25,266 nucleotides of DNA from JBIIJL01 sp044233795 (GTDB lineage Bacteria; Pseudomonadota; Gammaproteobacteria; Legionellales; Legionellaceae), in contig JBIIJL010000027.1 of the NCBI GenBank assembly GCA_044233795.1, positions 1-25,266 on the forward strand, given 5' to 3'. Below are positions 1 to 7,369 of the stretch, in pieces. Both the position numbers and the translations under genes were made by a program. The notes beneath the pieces are model-generated. The model worked only from the letters and a program-made list of their open reading frames with translations, was not told the origin of the DNA and made no database searches. Numbering within the stretch: position 1 is the first letter of the stretch; every line of letters starts with the position of its first letter.

Positions 1-415
1 TCTCATCTGTTGAGCCCTCTGTTAATACTCGGTTGTATAATTCAATTGCACGTCCAACGTTTTGCTCGCCCCCTTGTCCAAGAGCCTCCATGCTGGCAAG
101 TGCTATCATTGAAGGAACATGGTTGTGTATATTAACAGCATCCTCGTAGTATGTGCGCGAAAAATATGCTCCTGCTCGCAATGGATCTGAAAAGCCTTCT
201 TCGGCATTTTTTCCGCTGAGTCCGTAGTAACACATCATGCCTAGGCAATACATTACTGGTCCAATATTATAAGCATCTTTTGTTAATTCTAAAATATTGG
301 TAATATGTTCATTTTGTATAGCTTTATCTTCAATAGCACTGAGCCATTCACACAGATTTTCCATATCGCTAACATCGTCAGCCAAACATTTTGTAATGAT
401 TTCACTAACATTCAT
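1..415 (-). CDS. Sel1-repeat protein, N-terminal part (runs off the left edge)
   Basis: Reading the minus strand from the ATG at 415 gives an open frame of 138 codons that continues past base 1, so the C-terminus is not in the window. It begins MNVSEIITKCL and contains a Sel1/TPR-like helical pair (SYY/TYYEDAVNIHNHVPSM, then ASMEALGQGGEQNVGRAIELYN). The N-terminus aligns with that of the complete gene at 732-2651 (shared pattern EII-CL, MExLC, YCLxMM, GxGG, AIxLxxxV), so the two are diverged tandem paralogues. A good ribosome site (GGGGTGA, 6 nt before the ATG) and a promoter about 90 bp upstream support the start. Sel1 repeats bind proteins. In Legionellales they are common in secreted effectors and in signalling adaptors. 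The exact function is unknown. Confidence 0.8.
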   Translation of the reverse strand, partial: MNVSEIITKCLADDVSDMENLCEWLSAIEDKAIQNEHITNILELTKDAYNIGPVMYCLGMMCYYGLSGKNAEEGFSDPLRAGAYFSRTYYEDAVNIHNHVPSMIALASMEALGQGGEQNVGRAIELYNRVLTEGSTDE

Positions 416-506
416 AATATTTCACCCCATGATTTACAAAAGAGATTTCCAATTGATGAAAATCGTCGTGAGTTGATGGTTTATCACTCAATCTTACAGT
501 TGTTGT

Positions 507-535
507 ATTATACACGTGGTTTAAATAATGATCAA
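507..535 (-). promoter_or_regulatory. Promoter of the left Sel1 gene
   Basis: On the minus strand, TTGATC (535-530), a 17-nt spacer and TATAAT (512-507) form a near-consensus sigma-70 promoter. The predicted start leaves a leader of about 85 nt before the ATG at 415. The same arrangement occurs at 2748-2776 in front of the paralogue, and the surrounding leader is recognisably homologous, so the promoter was duplicated with the gene. Confidence 0.65.
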
Positions 536-601
536 TAAGAGGTGGAGACGAAGGTATAGTAGATTTGAGAATATACTATGATGGATTTGTATTGAAATTA
601 T

Positions 602-690
602 TCAACAAGTCAGCGTTTGCGGAGTTGTTTTTTCATCGAGATCTTCGGTATACCGTTTTTGGTCTAATTTTATGTCGCGAAAATAAGAAA
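602..690 (-). pseudogene. Decayed second copy of the small charged-peptide gene at 2852-3022
   Basis: The minus-strand frame ending at TGA 602-604 reads IKLDQKRYTEDLDEK near its end. This matches the intact peptide TKLERRRRIEDLNEE encoded at 2852-3022, and the DNA around GAGATCTTCG and TCTAATTTT matches as well. The matching frame has no ATG, and its last residues differ. It sits in the same place relative to the downstream promoter and Sel1 gene as the intact copy does. I read it as a remnant of the same segmental duplication. The outer limit of the remnant is approximate. Confidence 0.5.
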
Positions 691-731
691 ATGAAACATC
701 CTTGTTTCTAATGAGGGGGCTCAGTTCTTTA

Positions 732-2651
732 TCATGCAGGAGCAGGTGTTTTCCGTAAAACTTCAATTTCAGCATCTAATGATTTTTCTACCTTTCTGCT
801 GAGTGCTTCTGATGTTGTTTCACCAAAGAAAGCATACTTATTGAAAGTATTGGTATTCTTCTTATCGCTAAACAAGGCGACGATAACAGCTCTACCCAAT
901 AATGCAGCCAATCCAACCCCTGTAAGGGCTATGAGGATATTTGCAAGCATTGGCTTCCATTTTGCTCTGTGGCCTTGCAAATCTTTGCTATGTTGAATGA
1001 TGGTGTCCTTGAAATCCTTTTTAAACCTATCGAGTGCGTTAGCGTCTTTTTTATCAGCAGTGGTGTGTTCATCAGCTAGCTCAAGAATGAACGAGGTGAG
1101 TTTTTGTTCAAGTTGTTTTGCAAGACTCGCTAGAGTTTTCCCTTTGCTGTCAGTAGGGAGCATCTCGCTGTGTGAAGTCAGTGCGCTTATGCTTAAAAAG
1201 AGATCATCAAGCTTTTTATCCCTTTTTCTTCTGGTTTCAATTAATACGTCTATGTCTAAAAAAGAATCACAGATCGTGTCTTCAGGTGGGGTTCCCTGGT
1301 CTGGTAATCGTGTTTCTTTCTGTTCTGCGTACGTTCTTTTAAGATCATCCAGATCTATTGATTGAGCATCTTCATTCTTCGCAGAAAGGGCCTTATAGTA
1401 GTAATAAATCGCTTTTCCTAAATCGGCTCGAACCTCTGGGAACCCACTTTTGAAAATTTCCCCTAACATAAAATATGCTTTAGATTCACCTGCGTTTGCT
1501 GCCAAGATGAATGTTTTGATCATCTTAGGTGTATATTTTTTTGGGTCTAGCGTTGTATTATTAATATTCGAGAGCATACTATGATACAACAAAGCAAGTT
1601 CCAACATAGCCTTACCGTCCCCATAACGGCAAAGTGTTCTTAGATGATTTACTTGTTGTTGAGCGTTGTCCCTTTCCTGATATATAGTAACGAGTATTCG
1701 CAGGGCTTTTTTTGCGGCTTCTGGGCTTTCTACTGCTTTACTGGCGTTTTCCAACAGTCTAATTGCAGCATCCTCATCTACTTCAATATTATATTCACCA
1801 TGAATGTATATTTCTGCCAGTCGTACCATAGCATCGGCACTTTTCAACTCGATGGCAGTGTTATACGCTTGAATAAATTGCGAATCATCCGCGTTTAGTC
1901 CGTGAGTAGCGGATTCCAATAGTCGAGCGCGAGCGAATGCCAACACAGCATCTTGTGTTTCATCCCCCTCAGACATTTCAAGCTTGCGTGCTAGCATTTG
2001 GCCAAAATCTCTAAGCTTAGTTGTGCCAAGCACGGTTTTGGTTAGGTTACTAAGGTCATAAGCAGCGGTTTGATCCCCATTCAATGCTCCAGATAATAGC
2101 CTTTTGATGTTTATATCTTTGTACTTGATAAGTGACTCAATCTCACGGGTTGCTAAGGCTCTCTCATCTCGTGTTCCTGTTTGTTGTACTGACTCGAAGA
2201 GTGTAATTGCCTCATCAACACTTTGATAGCCACCTTCCCCAATACCTATCATCTTGGCTAACTTCATCGTTGATGGAGTATGCTCATAATCCTCTACGGC
2301 CTGTTGGTAATAAGAGCGGGCTCTCCCTAGTCTTTGCTCTTCTCTAATCGCTACTCGCGCTTGGGCTTCTTCATCTGGTAAGTCTTCTGCGGTTTCTTCG
2401 CTGTCGGTTACTGGTTGAGTAGTTTCGACGCCATCGAGAATGACGTCTTCAATTAGTCCGAATTCATGCATCATGGCTAGGCAATACAGAGAAGATCCAC
2501 TTTTACCGTGTGCTTTCACGGCGCCTAAGATTTCTTTAATCTGCTTGTGTTTTAATTCTTGAGTGTCGCGGGAATTTATTTCCATACACAACTGTTCCAT
2601 TTGGTTAATGTTGACTTGCAAACATTCTTTAATGATTTTTTCAACTGTCAT
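732..2651 (-). CDS. Sel1-repeat protein with C-terminal membrane segment, effector candidate
   Basis: 639 residues. The central part is built from Sel1/TPR-like helix pairs, for example AMVRLAEIYIHGEY...DEDAAIRLLENASKA and AYFMLGEIFKSGFPE...LGKAIYYYYKALSA. A basic and amphipathic stretch follows, then one hydrophobic segment at about 568-594 (MLANILIALTGVGLAALLG), and the protein ends in a charged tail (KVEKSLDAEIEVL). The start is supported by AGGATGA 6 nt before the ATG and by the promoter at 2748-2776. It is a diverged tandem paralogue of the gene at 1-415. Sel1 proteins act as scaffolds. The combination with a C-terminal membrane hairpin and an acidic cluster about 10-18 residues from the end would fit a Dot/Icm-type secreted substrate, but that is inference. 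No enzymatic domain is recognisable. Confidence 0.85.
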   Translation of the reverse strand: MTVEKIIKECLQVNINQMEQLCMEINSRDTQELKHKQIKEILGAVKAHGKSGSSLYCLAMMHEFGLIEDVILDGVETTQPVTDSEETAEDLPDEEAQARVAIREEQRLGRARSYYQQAVEDYEHTPSTMKLAKMIGIGEGGYQSVDEAITLFESVQQTGTRDERALATREIESLIKYKDINIKRLLSGALNGDQTAAYDLSNLTKTVLGTTKLRDFGQMLARKLEMSEGDETQDAVLAFARARLLESATHGLNADDSQFIQAYNTAIELKSADAMVRLAEIYIHGEYNIEVDEDAAIRLLENASKAVESPEAAKKALRILVTIYQERDNAQQQVNHLRTLCRYGDGKAMLELALLYHSMLSNINNTTLDPKKYTPKMIKTFILAANAGESKAYFMLGEIFKSGFPEVRADLGKAIYYYYKALSAKNEDAQSIDLDDLKRTYAEQKETRLPDQGTPPEDTICDSFLDIDVLIETRRKRDKKLDDLFLSISALTSHSEMLPTDSKGKTLASLAKQLEQKLTSFILELADEHTTADKKDANALDRFKKDFKDTIIQHSKDLQGHRAKWKPMLANILIALTGVGLAALLGRAVIVALFSDKKNTNTFNKYAFFGETTSEALSRKVEKSLDAEIEVLRKTPAPA

Positions 2652-2747
2652 GTTATTTCATCCTATGATATTTTTTTACAAAAAGGGATTTCCGATTGAT
2701 GGAAATTTTAATGAGCTTGTGCTTTCATCTCAGCTTCAAAACGACAT

Positions 2748-2776
2748 ATTGTACACAGAGTTTAAATTATAGTCAA
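2748..2776 (-). promoter_or_regulatory. Promoter of the complete Sel1 gene
   Basis: Minus strand TTGACT (2776-2771), a 17-nt spacer and TACAAT (2753-2748). The leader of about 95 nt between it and the ATG at 2651 shares long matching blocks with the leader of the paralogue, including a run near 2684-2704 that corresponds to 441-461. Conservation of both hexamers and the spacing between the two copies supports function. Confidence 0.65.
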
Positions 2777-2851
2777 GCATTAGGTGGAGGTAGGAGTCGT
2801 GTTGATTTGTAAATGCAATTTTATCAATCTGAATCTAAATGTTGTAATAAC

Positions 2852-3022
2852 TTAGAATTCGCCGAGCTCTGATCGAAGCCGTCTCTCTTCATTGAGATCT
2901 TCGATGCGGCGCCTTCGTTCTAATTTTGTGGCTACACTTTGTTTGGATGAAATTTCTTCGAAATCTAAGGCTTTTTCTTCTTGAACGTCAGTTATATCAG
3001 ACGGTTGGATTTTCAATGTCAT
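2852..3022 (-). CDS. Small charged peptide (56 residues), unknown
   Basis: An ATG at 3022 opens a frame of 56 residues, MTLKIQPSDITDV...KLERRRRIEDLNEERRLRSELGEF, ending in TAA at 2852. The first half is acidic and the second is a strongly charged Arg/Glu helix that could form a coiled coil. AGGGAG lies almost against the start codon, which is close for a ribosome site. The matching copy at 602-690 lets one compare the two frames: the similarity is at the protein level in this frame, which argues that it was once a real gene. It could be an antitoxin-like or regulatory peptide, but no family is recognised. Confidence 0.45.
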   Translation of the reverse strand: MTLKIQPSDITDVQEEKALDFEEISSKQSVATKLERRRRIEDLNEERRLRSELGEF

Positions 3023-3187
3023 TCTCCCTATGAACGGCCTATTCCATTTTAAACCACGCTTTGGCCACTAATTAAGAAAATAGCAGAAAATCTCTCTAAA
3101 AAATAGGTTAACTGACTTGATAGGTACATATATAGTGTTCTTGGAGCCAGTGAGTACGACACACCGAACTTGCCACTACATTTTTCT

Positions 3188-4627
3188 TCATCCTGATGCT
3201 GCTATTCCTGGCGGTGCTGGCTGTTGCACTTCAGCTTCTGATTCGCGTTTTGTTTTAATTTGTGTCATCTCTGTTTTAAAATCTGAGGCTGAACTTGCAG
3301 TTTTTTGCTTCTCTCTTGCAGTTGCTGCAGCTTCACTGGAAGCTACACTGTGCCTAATTGCTTGAAGGCGAGAAGGGCAGTCAGCAAACAGTTCAGCGGC
3401 GGTTTTATCCTTTCCATTTACCTTGATGGTGGTTTTGTCGTCAGGAAAGCCTGACTTAAGACAAGCCGCATAAGCTGCACGGCCAAGTTCCATCGCATGC
3501 TCTTGATTTTTGTGCTCAACTGTCATGGTGACCTTTGTATAGCCGCAAGCACGAAGCGCTTGCGGAATGGACATGATATCGGCTTCAGGATAGTTTTGAC
3601 TGCTGTGATAATATAATGAATGCATCAACCGATTGGGTAGCTCCATGCTAAAGGAGCCGTCTTTGCCTGCGGTTAGTTTTTTACCGGTGCAGGATTCAAT
3701 CGTTGTTAGATCTGTAAGTTTAATCCCATCAAATATAGCCCTGCAGGGGGTTTCTGTAATTTCAACCGAAACGCCTCTCGCTTGCTCTTTTAAGTGAAGC
3801 TCGTGTAAGCGGTTAATTTCATCTCTAAACGCAGTGTTCTTTTTGTTTTCATAAAGTTGAGCTAAAAACACCACTCGTAGATCTTCAACTTTTTGGGCTG
3901 CATGCATTTTTTCAATTGGCTCGTTGATGTCTTTTTCAAACTGCGTTAATTGTTCAGCGTGTTTGGTGTCAAGGGTTGAGAACATATCAAGTTTTATTTT
4001 ATTAAGCTTCGCATCATCGCAATTGCAACTATGCTTCATAGCATTCTTGAAATTTTCATCTTGAAATTTGGCCTCCAGAGCTGTTTTCTCTGCCTTTTGC
4101 TGTTCTTTGATTTGCAGAATTGCCTCATTTCGAACATCATAGAGATAATCAACAAACTGACTGGCGGGGTAATGTTTTGTAGTGCTGTCGATGAGTGTTT
4201 TTAGATCAGTCAACTTATCCGTAAATGCTTGGCTAGCTTCACCAGTTCTGGTAGTTAATTGAAGAGCCTCAGCTATTCCCTGACTTGCTTCTGTGGCGGC
4301 ATCGCTTTGGGCACTTAATAGTTGACTAATGGGTTGACCATCAACTTTCACTTCAGAAAATTCTGCAACTGTTCTTAAACCTGAGGTTGTATATGTTTCA
4401 AAAGCTTTTTCCCCAGGCAGGTTGTCGAGCCCAAGTTTGCCACGATAGTCGGTGAGGAGCTTTTCCCTGTCTTCCGGAGAAAGTTCTGCTAAACCATTCT
4501 CACTTATCCAGTTGCCTTTACCGCGGAACCAAATTGAGTTTCGCCCATCAAGCGAAGCCATAAAATTTCGAATGGTATATAAAGTATCTGTCACTGGACT
4601 CTTGGATTTTTGATGGCTGTGTGGCAT
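3188..4627 (-). CDS. Coiled-coil protein of unknown function, effector candidate
   Basis: 479 residues with no signal peptide and no membrane segment. The middle (about 170-285) is a long charged helix rich in Lys, Glu and Gln with a CNCDD insert, ending in VVFLAQLYENKKN...EINRLHELHLKEQ. It is followed by a compact domain (about 295-430) containing IPQALRACGYTKVTMTVEH and AAYAACLKSGFPDDKTTIKV. The C-terminal 20 residues contain an acidic cluster (ESEAE) and end in small residues, a pattern described for Dot/Icm translocation signals. AGGTGAT precedes the ATG by 4 nt and a promoter is visible at 4662-4689. The function is unknown. The effector idea is inference from composition, tail and neighbours. 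Confidence 0.75.
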   Translation of the reverse strand: MPHSHQKSKSPVTDTLYTIRNFMASLDGRNSIWFRGKGNWISENGLAELSPEDREKLLTDYRGKLGLDNLPGEKAFETYTTSGLRTVAEFSEVKVDGQPISQLLSAQSDAATEASQGIAEALQLTTRTGEASQAFTDKLTDLKTLIDSTTKHYPASQFVDYLYDVRNEAILQIKEQQKAEKTALEAKFQDENFKNAMKHSCNCDDAKLNKIKLDMFSTLDTKHAEQLTQFEKDINEPIEKMHAAQKVEDLRVVFLAQLYENKKNTAFRDEINRLHELHLKEQARGVSVEITETPCRAIFDGIKLTDLTTIESCTGKKLTAGKDGSFSMELPNRLMHSLYYHSSQNYPEADIMSIPQALRACGYTKVTMTVEHKNQEHAMELGRAAYAACLKSGFPDDKTTIKVNGKDKTAAELFADCPSRLQAIRHSVASSEAAATAREKQKTASSASDFKTEMTQIKTKRESEAEVQQPAPPGIAASG

Positions 4628-4661
4628 TTATATCACCTAAAAAATATTTTTTTCTATGTTA

Positions 4662-4689
4662 AGTATAACACTTCTTCATTAACTGAAAA
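4662..4689 (-). promoter_or_regulatory. Promoter of the 479-residue coiled-coil gene
   Basis: Minus strand TTTTCA (4689-4684), a 16-nt spacer and TATACT (4667-4662), about 35 bp before the ATG at 4627. It lies in the gap after the metQ stop codon, so the effector-like gene need not depend on readthrough from metNIQ. No clear terminator is visible between metQ and this promoter. Confidence 0.5.
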
Positions 4690-4700
4690 TTAAGAAAAAA

Positions 4701-5477
4701 TTACCATGCTAAAATGGCGGCGTCTCCGAAAATTGCGCGCGCTTTTTCTTTGACCTCCTTTGAGTTCATGGCTTTTACAAAGAGTGCCAATTGTTCTTGT
4801 TTGTCATTGTTTGTGCGGACTACAATCAAGTTTGCGTAAGGGGAGTTTTTATCCTCTAGTAAAAGCGCATCCTTTGAGGGACGAAGTCCGGCAGGGATCG
4901 CGAAATTGGTGTTAATGACGGCAGCATCAACATCGGCCAACACCCTTGGCAGTTGTGCTGCATCAAGCTCCTTAAAACGAAGTTGCTTGGGGTTTTTGGT
5001 GATATCCCTGATGCTTGCGAAAGAGGATTTCTTAAGCTTGATGAGGCCTGTTTTTTGGAGTAACAGCAATGCTCTAAGTTCATTGCTTGGGTCATTTGGT
5101 ATGGCGATTAATGCATGCTTAGGCAATGCGTTGAGTGATTTGATTTTGCTTGAGTAAAGCCCTGTTGGATATACAAATGTTTTTCCAATCGCAATTAAAT
5201 TATAACCGTGTGCCTTGTTGGCGGCGGTCAGATAAGGCTGATGTTGATAGACGTTTGCATCTAAACTGCCATCATGCAGGGCTTCATTTGGTAAATTATA
5301 ATCATTAAACTCGATGATTTTTATGTTAAGACCATAACGTTCTTCTGCTATCTTTTGTCCAACTTCAACGAGCTCTGTTTCAGGGCCTGAAATGGTGCCA
5401 ATGGTCAATGAATTGGGCGCGGGTTTGCTACAAGCAACTAAAAAAATAGACAAAACAACAAAGTAAATAACACGCAT
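4701..5477 (-). CDS. metQ: Methionine ABC transporter, substrate-binding lipoprotein
   Basis: 258 residues of the NLPA/MetQ family. It captures D- or L-methionine in the periplasm and delivers it to MetNI. The ATG at 5477 is chosen because GAGGAG lies 7 nt upstream and because it gives a proper lipoprotein signal peptide, MRVIYFVVLSIFLVAC, with the lipobox LVAC. An in-frame ATG 10 codons earlier would put charged residues in front and lacks this ribosome site. Family features are visible: GTISGPETELVEVG after the lipid anchor, then DYNLPNEAL and DANVYQHQPYL, and IAIPNDPSNELRALLLL in the middle. It is the last gene of metNIQ, 41 bp after metI, and is predicted to be under the same SAM-sensing leader. 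Confidence 0.95.
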   Translation of the reverse strand: MRVIYFVVLSIFLVACSKPAPNSLTIGTISGPETELVEVGQKIAEERYGLNIKIIEFNDYNLPNEALHDGSLDANVYQHQPYLTAANKAHGYNLIAIGKTFVYPTGLYSSKIKSLNALPKHALIAIPNDPSNELRALLLLQKTGLIKLKKSSFASIRDITKNPKQLRFKELDAAQLPRVLADVDAAVINTNFAIPAGLRPSKDALLLEDKNSPYANLIVVRTNNDKQEQLALFVKAMNSKEVKEKARAIFGDAAILAW

Positions 5478-5518
5478 AATTTTTCTCCTCAAGGCTATCA
5501 ATACCAATACAACGTTTG

Positions 5519-6166
5519 CTAGGCATGTAAGTAGCGCCGTGCTAAGCGATCACCGCTCATTTGAATGGCTTGCACAATGATTACAAGAATAAATACAGTG
5601 GCTAACATAATGCTGACATTAAACCGTTGATAACCATAGCGAATCGCGAGATCGCCCAAGCCTCCACCGCCAACGGTCCCCGCCATCGCTGAGTAATTTA
5701 CCAGGGTGATGGCTGTTACTGTTGTCGCATGAATGAGCCCAGGCATTGCCTCTGGAATTAATATATGACGAATGGTTTGCCAGGTGCTAGCTCCCATTGC
5801 GAAAGATGCATCAATCAATCCCGATGGTAAGCTTTGATAAACATTGTCAACAAGACGGGCAAAAAACGGTGTGGCACCGAGAGTTAAGGGCACAATTGCG
5901 GCGTGAATGCCAATCGAGGTGCCGACAATCAGTCTGGTCAACGGGATCAAAGCCACCAACAAAATAATGAAGGGAATAGAACGACTCACATTAATCAGCG
6001 TAGCTATTAAGCGGTTAAGACTGCGATGGGTCTTAAGTTGTTTACTGCTGAAAAGTATTGTGCCAAGCGGTAGGCCTAAGATTATAGCCATCACCGTGCT
6101 GGCAAGCACCATATATAGGGTTTGACCCGTTGCGATAGCTAAGTCAGATAATACGGTCAGAGACAT
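5519..6166 (-). CDS. metI: Methionine ABC transporter, permease
   Basis: 215 residues, the usual length for MetI, with five or so hydrophobic segments. The binding-protein-dependent transport signature is seen as DASFAMGASTWQTIRHILIPEAMPG, here given in parts: EAMPG after the EAA-type loop ASFAMGAS. The region SAMAGTVGGGGLGDLAIRYGY is typical of MetI. It forms the inner-membrane channel with a MetN dimer. The start codon lies inside the end of metN (23-nt overlap), with GGAGG 9 nt upstream inside metN, so translation is probably coupled. Confidence 0.95.
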   Translation of the reverse strand: MSLTVLSDLAIATGQTLYMVLASTVMAIILGLPLGTILFSSKQLKTHRSLNRLIATLINVSRSIPFIILLVALIPLTRLIVGTSIGIHAAIVPLTLGATPFFARLVDNVYQSLPSGLIDASFAMGASTWQTIRHILIPEAMPGLIHATTVTAITLVNYSAMAGTVGGGGLGDLAIRYGYQRFNVSIMLATVFILVIIVQAIQMSGDRLARRYLHA

Positions 6167-7169
6167 ACCCTAACACCTCCACAGATAAACTAAATTTTTC
6201 ACAGCGCTTGATAAAAATATCCAATGTCTCAGGGCTCGCTTCTAATTTAACGATCAGTACTCCACAGGTGACATTATCAAAGCGGTCAATATTGGCGAGT
6301 AAAATATTGATATCGAGTTGAAGCTCGCGACTTGTTTGACTAATAAAGGGGATAGTTGCTTCTTCACCTGAGAAGAGTAAGCGTAATAGGGGTTGATTGG
6401 TGGGTTCAGTCTTTAGGTGGCTTGTTAAACACGAAGGTAATTTTGGACTTAATTGAGAATAAACCATACCCCGAGCAATACTATTGGGTTGGCTAAAAAT
6501 GGAGGCCAGCGCTGCTGTTTCAATGATCTGCCCGGCTTCCATGATAGCAATACGATGGCAAATTCGCTTCACAACGTCCATTTCGTGGGTGATTAAGAGA
6601 ATAGTAATGCCATATATCTGATTGATTTTTTTAAGTAATGCTAAAATGGCTTCAGTTGTTTCAGGATCAAGTGCAGAGGTTGCCTCATCACACAAAAGAA
6701 TTTTGGGTGAGGTGCTTAAGGCTCTGGCAATTGCAACCCGCTGTTTTTGTCCGCCACTTAATTGCTGCGGATAGGCATGTATTTTATCGGTTAACTCGAC
6801 CAAGGGGAGCAATTCGTTAATTTTGATGTTAATGATATCCTCAGCAATGCCTTGGATGCGCATAGGTAAGGCAATATTGTTGTAAACTGTGAGTGAATTT
6901 AATAAGTTAAACCCTTGAAAAATCATCGCAGTTTTATGGCGAGCGCGTCGCAATTCGTTAGGAGAGAGTAGGGTCATATCTTCGTTATCAACAATGACTT
7001 GTCCGCTGGTTGGTTTTTCTAGCAAATTGATGGTGCGTAGTAAGGTTGATTTTCCAGCGCCACTTTTACCGATGATGCCAAAAATTTCGCTTTCTTGGAT
7101 GAAAAGTTGAATGTCTTTGAGTGCGATGTGGTGCTCGTATGATTTGTTAATGTCTATGAGTTCAATCAT
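6144..7169 (-). CDS. metN: Methionine ABC transporter, ATP-binding protein
   Basis: 341 residues. The ATPase domain shows Walker A GKSGAGKST (34-42), a Q-loop FQGFN, the signature LSGGQ (137-141), Walker B ILLCDE (157-162) and a switch His in LLITHEMD. The C-terminal part (about 265-341, LQLDINILLANIDRF...CGVLIVKL) is the NIL regulatory domain, which in E. coli MetN binds methionine and inhibits transport, so feedback control is expected here too. The ATG at 7169 starts MIELIDINKSYEHH, as in the family. It is the first gene of metNIQ and lies 52 nt after a SAM-II riboswitch candidate. Confidence 0.96.
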   Translation of the reverse strand: MIELIDINKSYEHHIALKDIQLFIQESEIFGIIGKSGAGKSTLLRTINLLEKPTSGQVIVDNEDMTLLSPNELRRARHKTAMIFQGFNLLNSLTVYNNIALPMRIQGIAEDIINIKINELLPLVELTDKIHAYPQQLSGGQKQRVAIARALSTSPKILLCDEATSALDPETTEAILALLKKINQIYGITILLITHEMDVVKRICHRIAIMEAGQIIETAALASIFSQPNSIARGMVYSQLSPKLPSCLTSHLKTEPTNQPLLRLLFSGEEATIPFISQTSRELQLDINILLANIDRFDNVTCGVLIVKLEASPETLDIFIKRCEKFSLSVEVLGYVSDRII

Positions 7170-7220
7170 GGCCTTACCAGAAATTAATAGCTGGCGGGTC
7201 GCGTATAAGGGGGAATCGTG

Positions 7221-7291
7221 CCCGCTTTAGCCGTGTTTTCAGTTGATTGGTATCTACTGAGCGCCCGCAAGCTGAGTGTTCAAATCGGCGC
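7221..7291 (-). promoter_or_regulatory. SAM-II riboswitch candidate in the metNIQ leader
   Basis: On the minus strand the conserved blocks of the SAM-II aptamer are all present in order. P1 is GCGCC (7291-7287) pairing with GGCGC (7265-7261). GATTTGA (7286-7280) lies just inside P1, followed by GCTTGC (7272-7267) and, 3' of P1, GCTAAAGC (7231-7224). GCTTGC can pair with GCTAAAGC with a bulged U and one unpaired A, which is the family's pseudoknot. The element lies between a strong promoter and metN. SAM-II represses methionine and SAM genes when SAM is abundant. The 3' GCGGG (7225-7221) can alternatively pair with CCCGC at 7198-7194, a possible part of the switch. Confidence 0.85.
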
Positions 7292-7298
7292 GCTAGTC

Positions 7299-7326
7299 AT
7301 TATACATGAGCTGGCTTCATTAACAA
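7299..7326 (-). promoter_or_regulatory. Promoter of metNIQ
   Basis: Minus strand TTGTTA (7326-7321), a 16-nt spacer and a perfect TATAAT (7304-7299). The expected start site falls around 7292, at the first bases of riboswitch helix P1, so the aptamer would be the very 5' end of the mRNA. No MetJ-box repeats (AGACGTCT-like) are visible near it. Confidence 0.75.
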
Positions 7327-7369
7327 GAAAAAGTCGTTTAAGCCCGGGCTTGATATACAAATCCTTCAC

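Noticed and set aside
305..538. A 77-codon plus-strand frame
   Set aside because: It runs antisense through the start, leader and promoter of the left Sel1 gene, which has paralogue support.
7340..7351. Palindrome AAGCCCGGGCTT after the AACS gene as a terminator
   Set aside because: With a minimal loop only 4 bp can pair and no T-run follows directly, so I do not call it a terminator.
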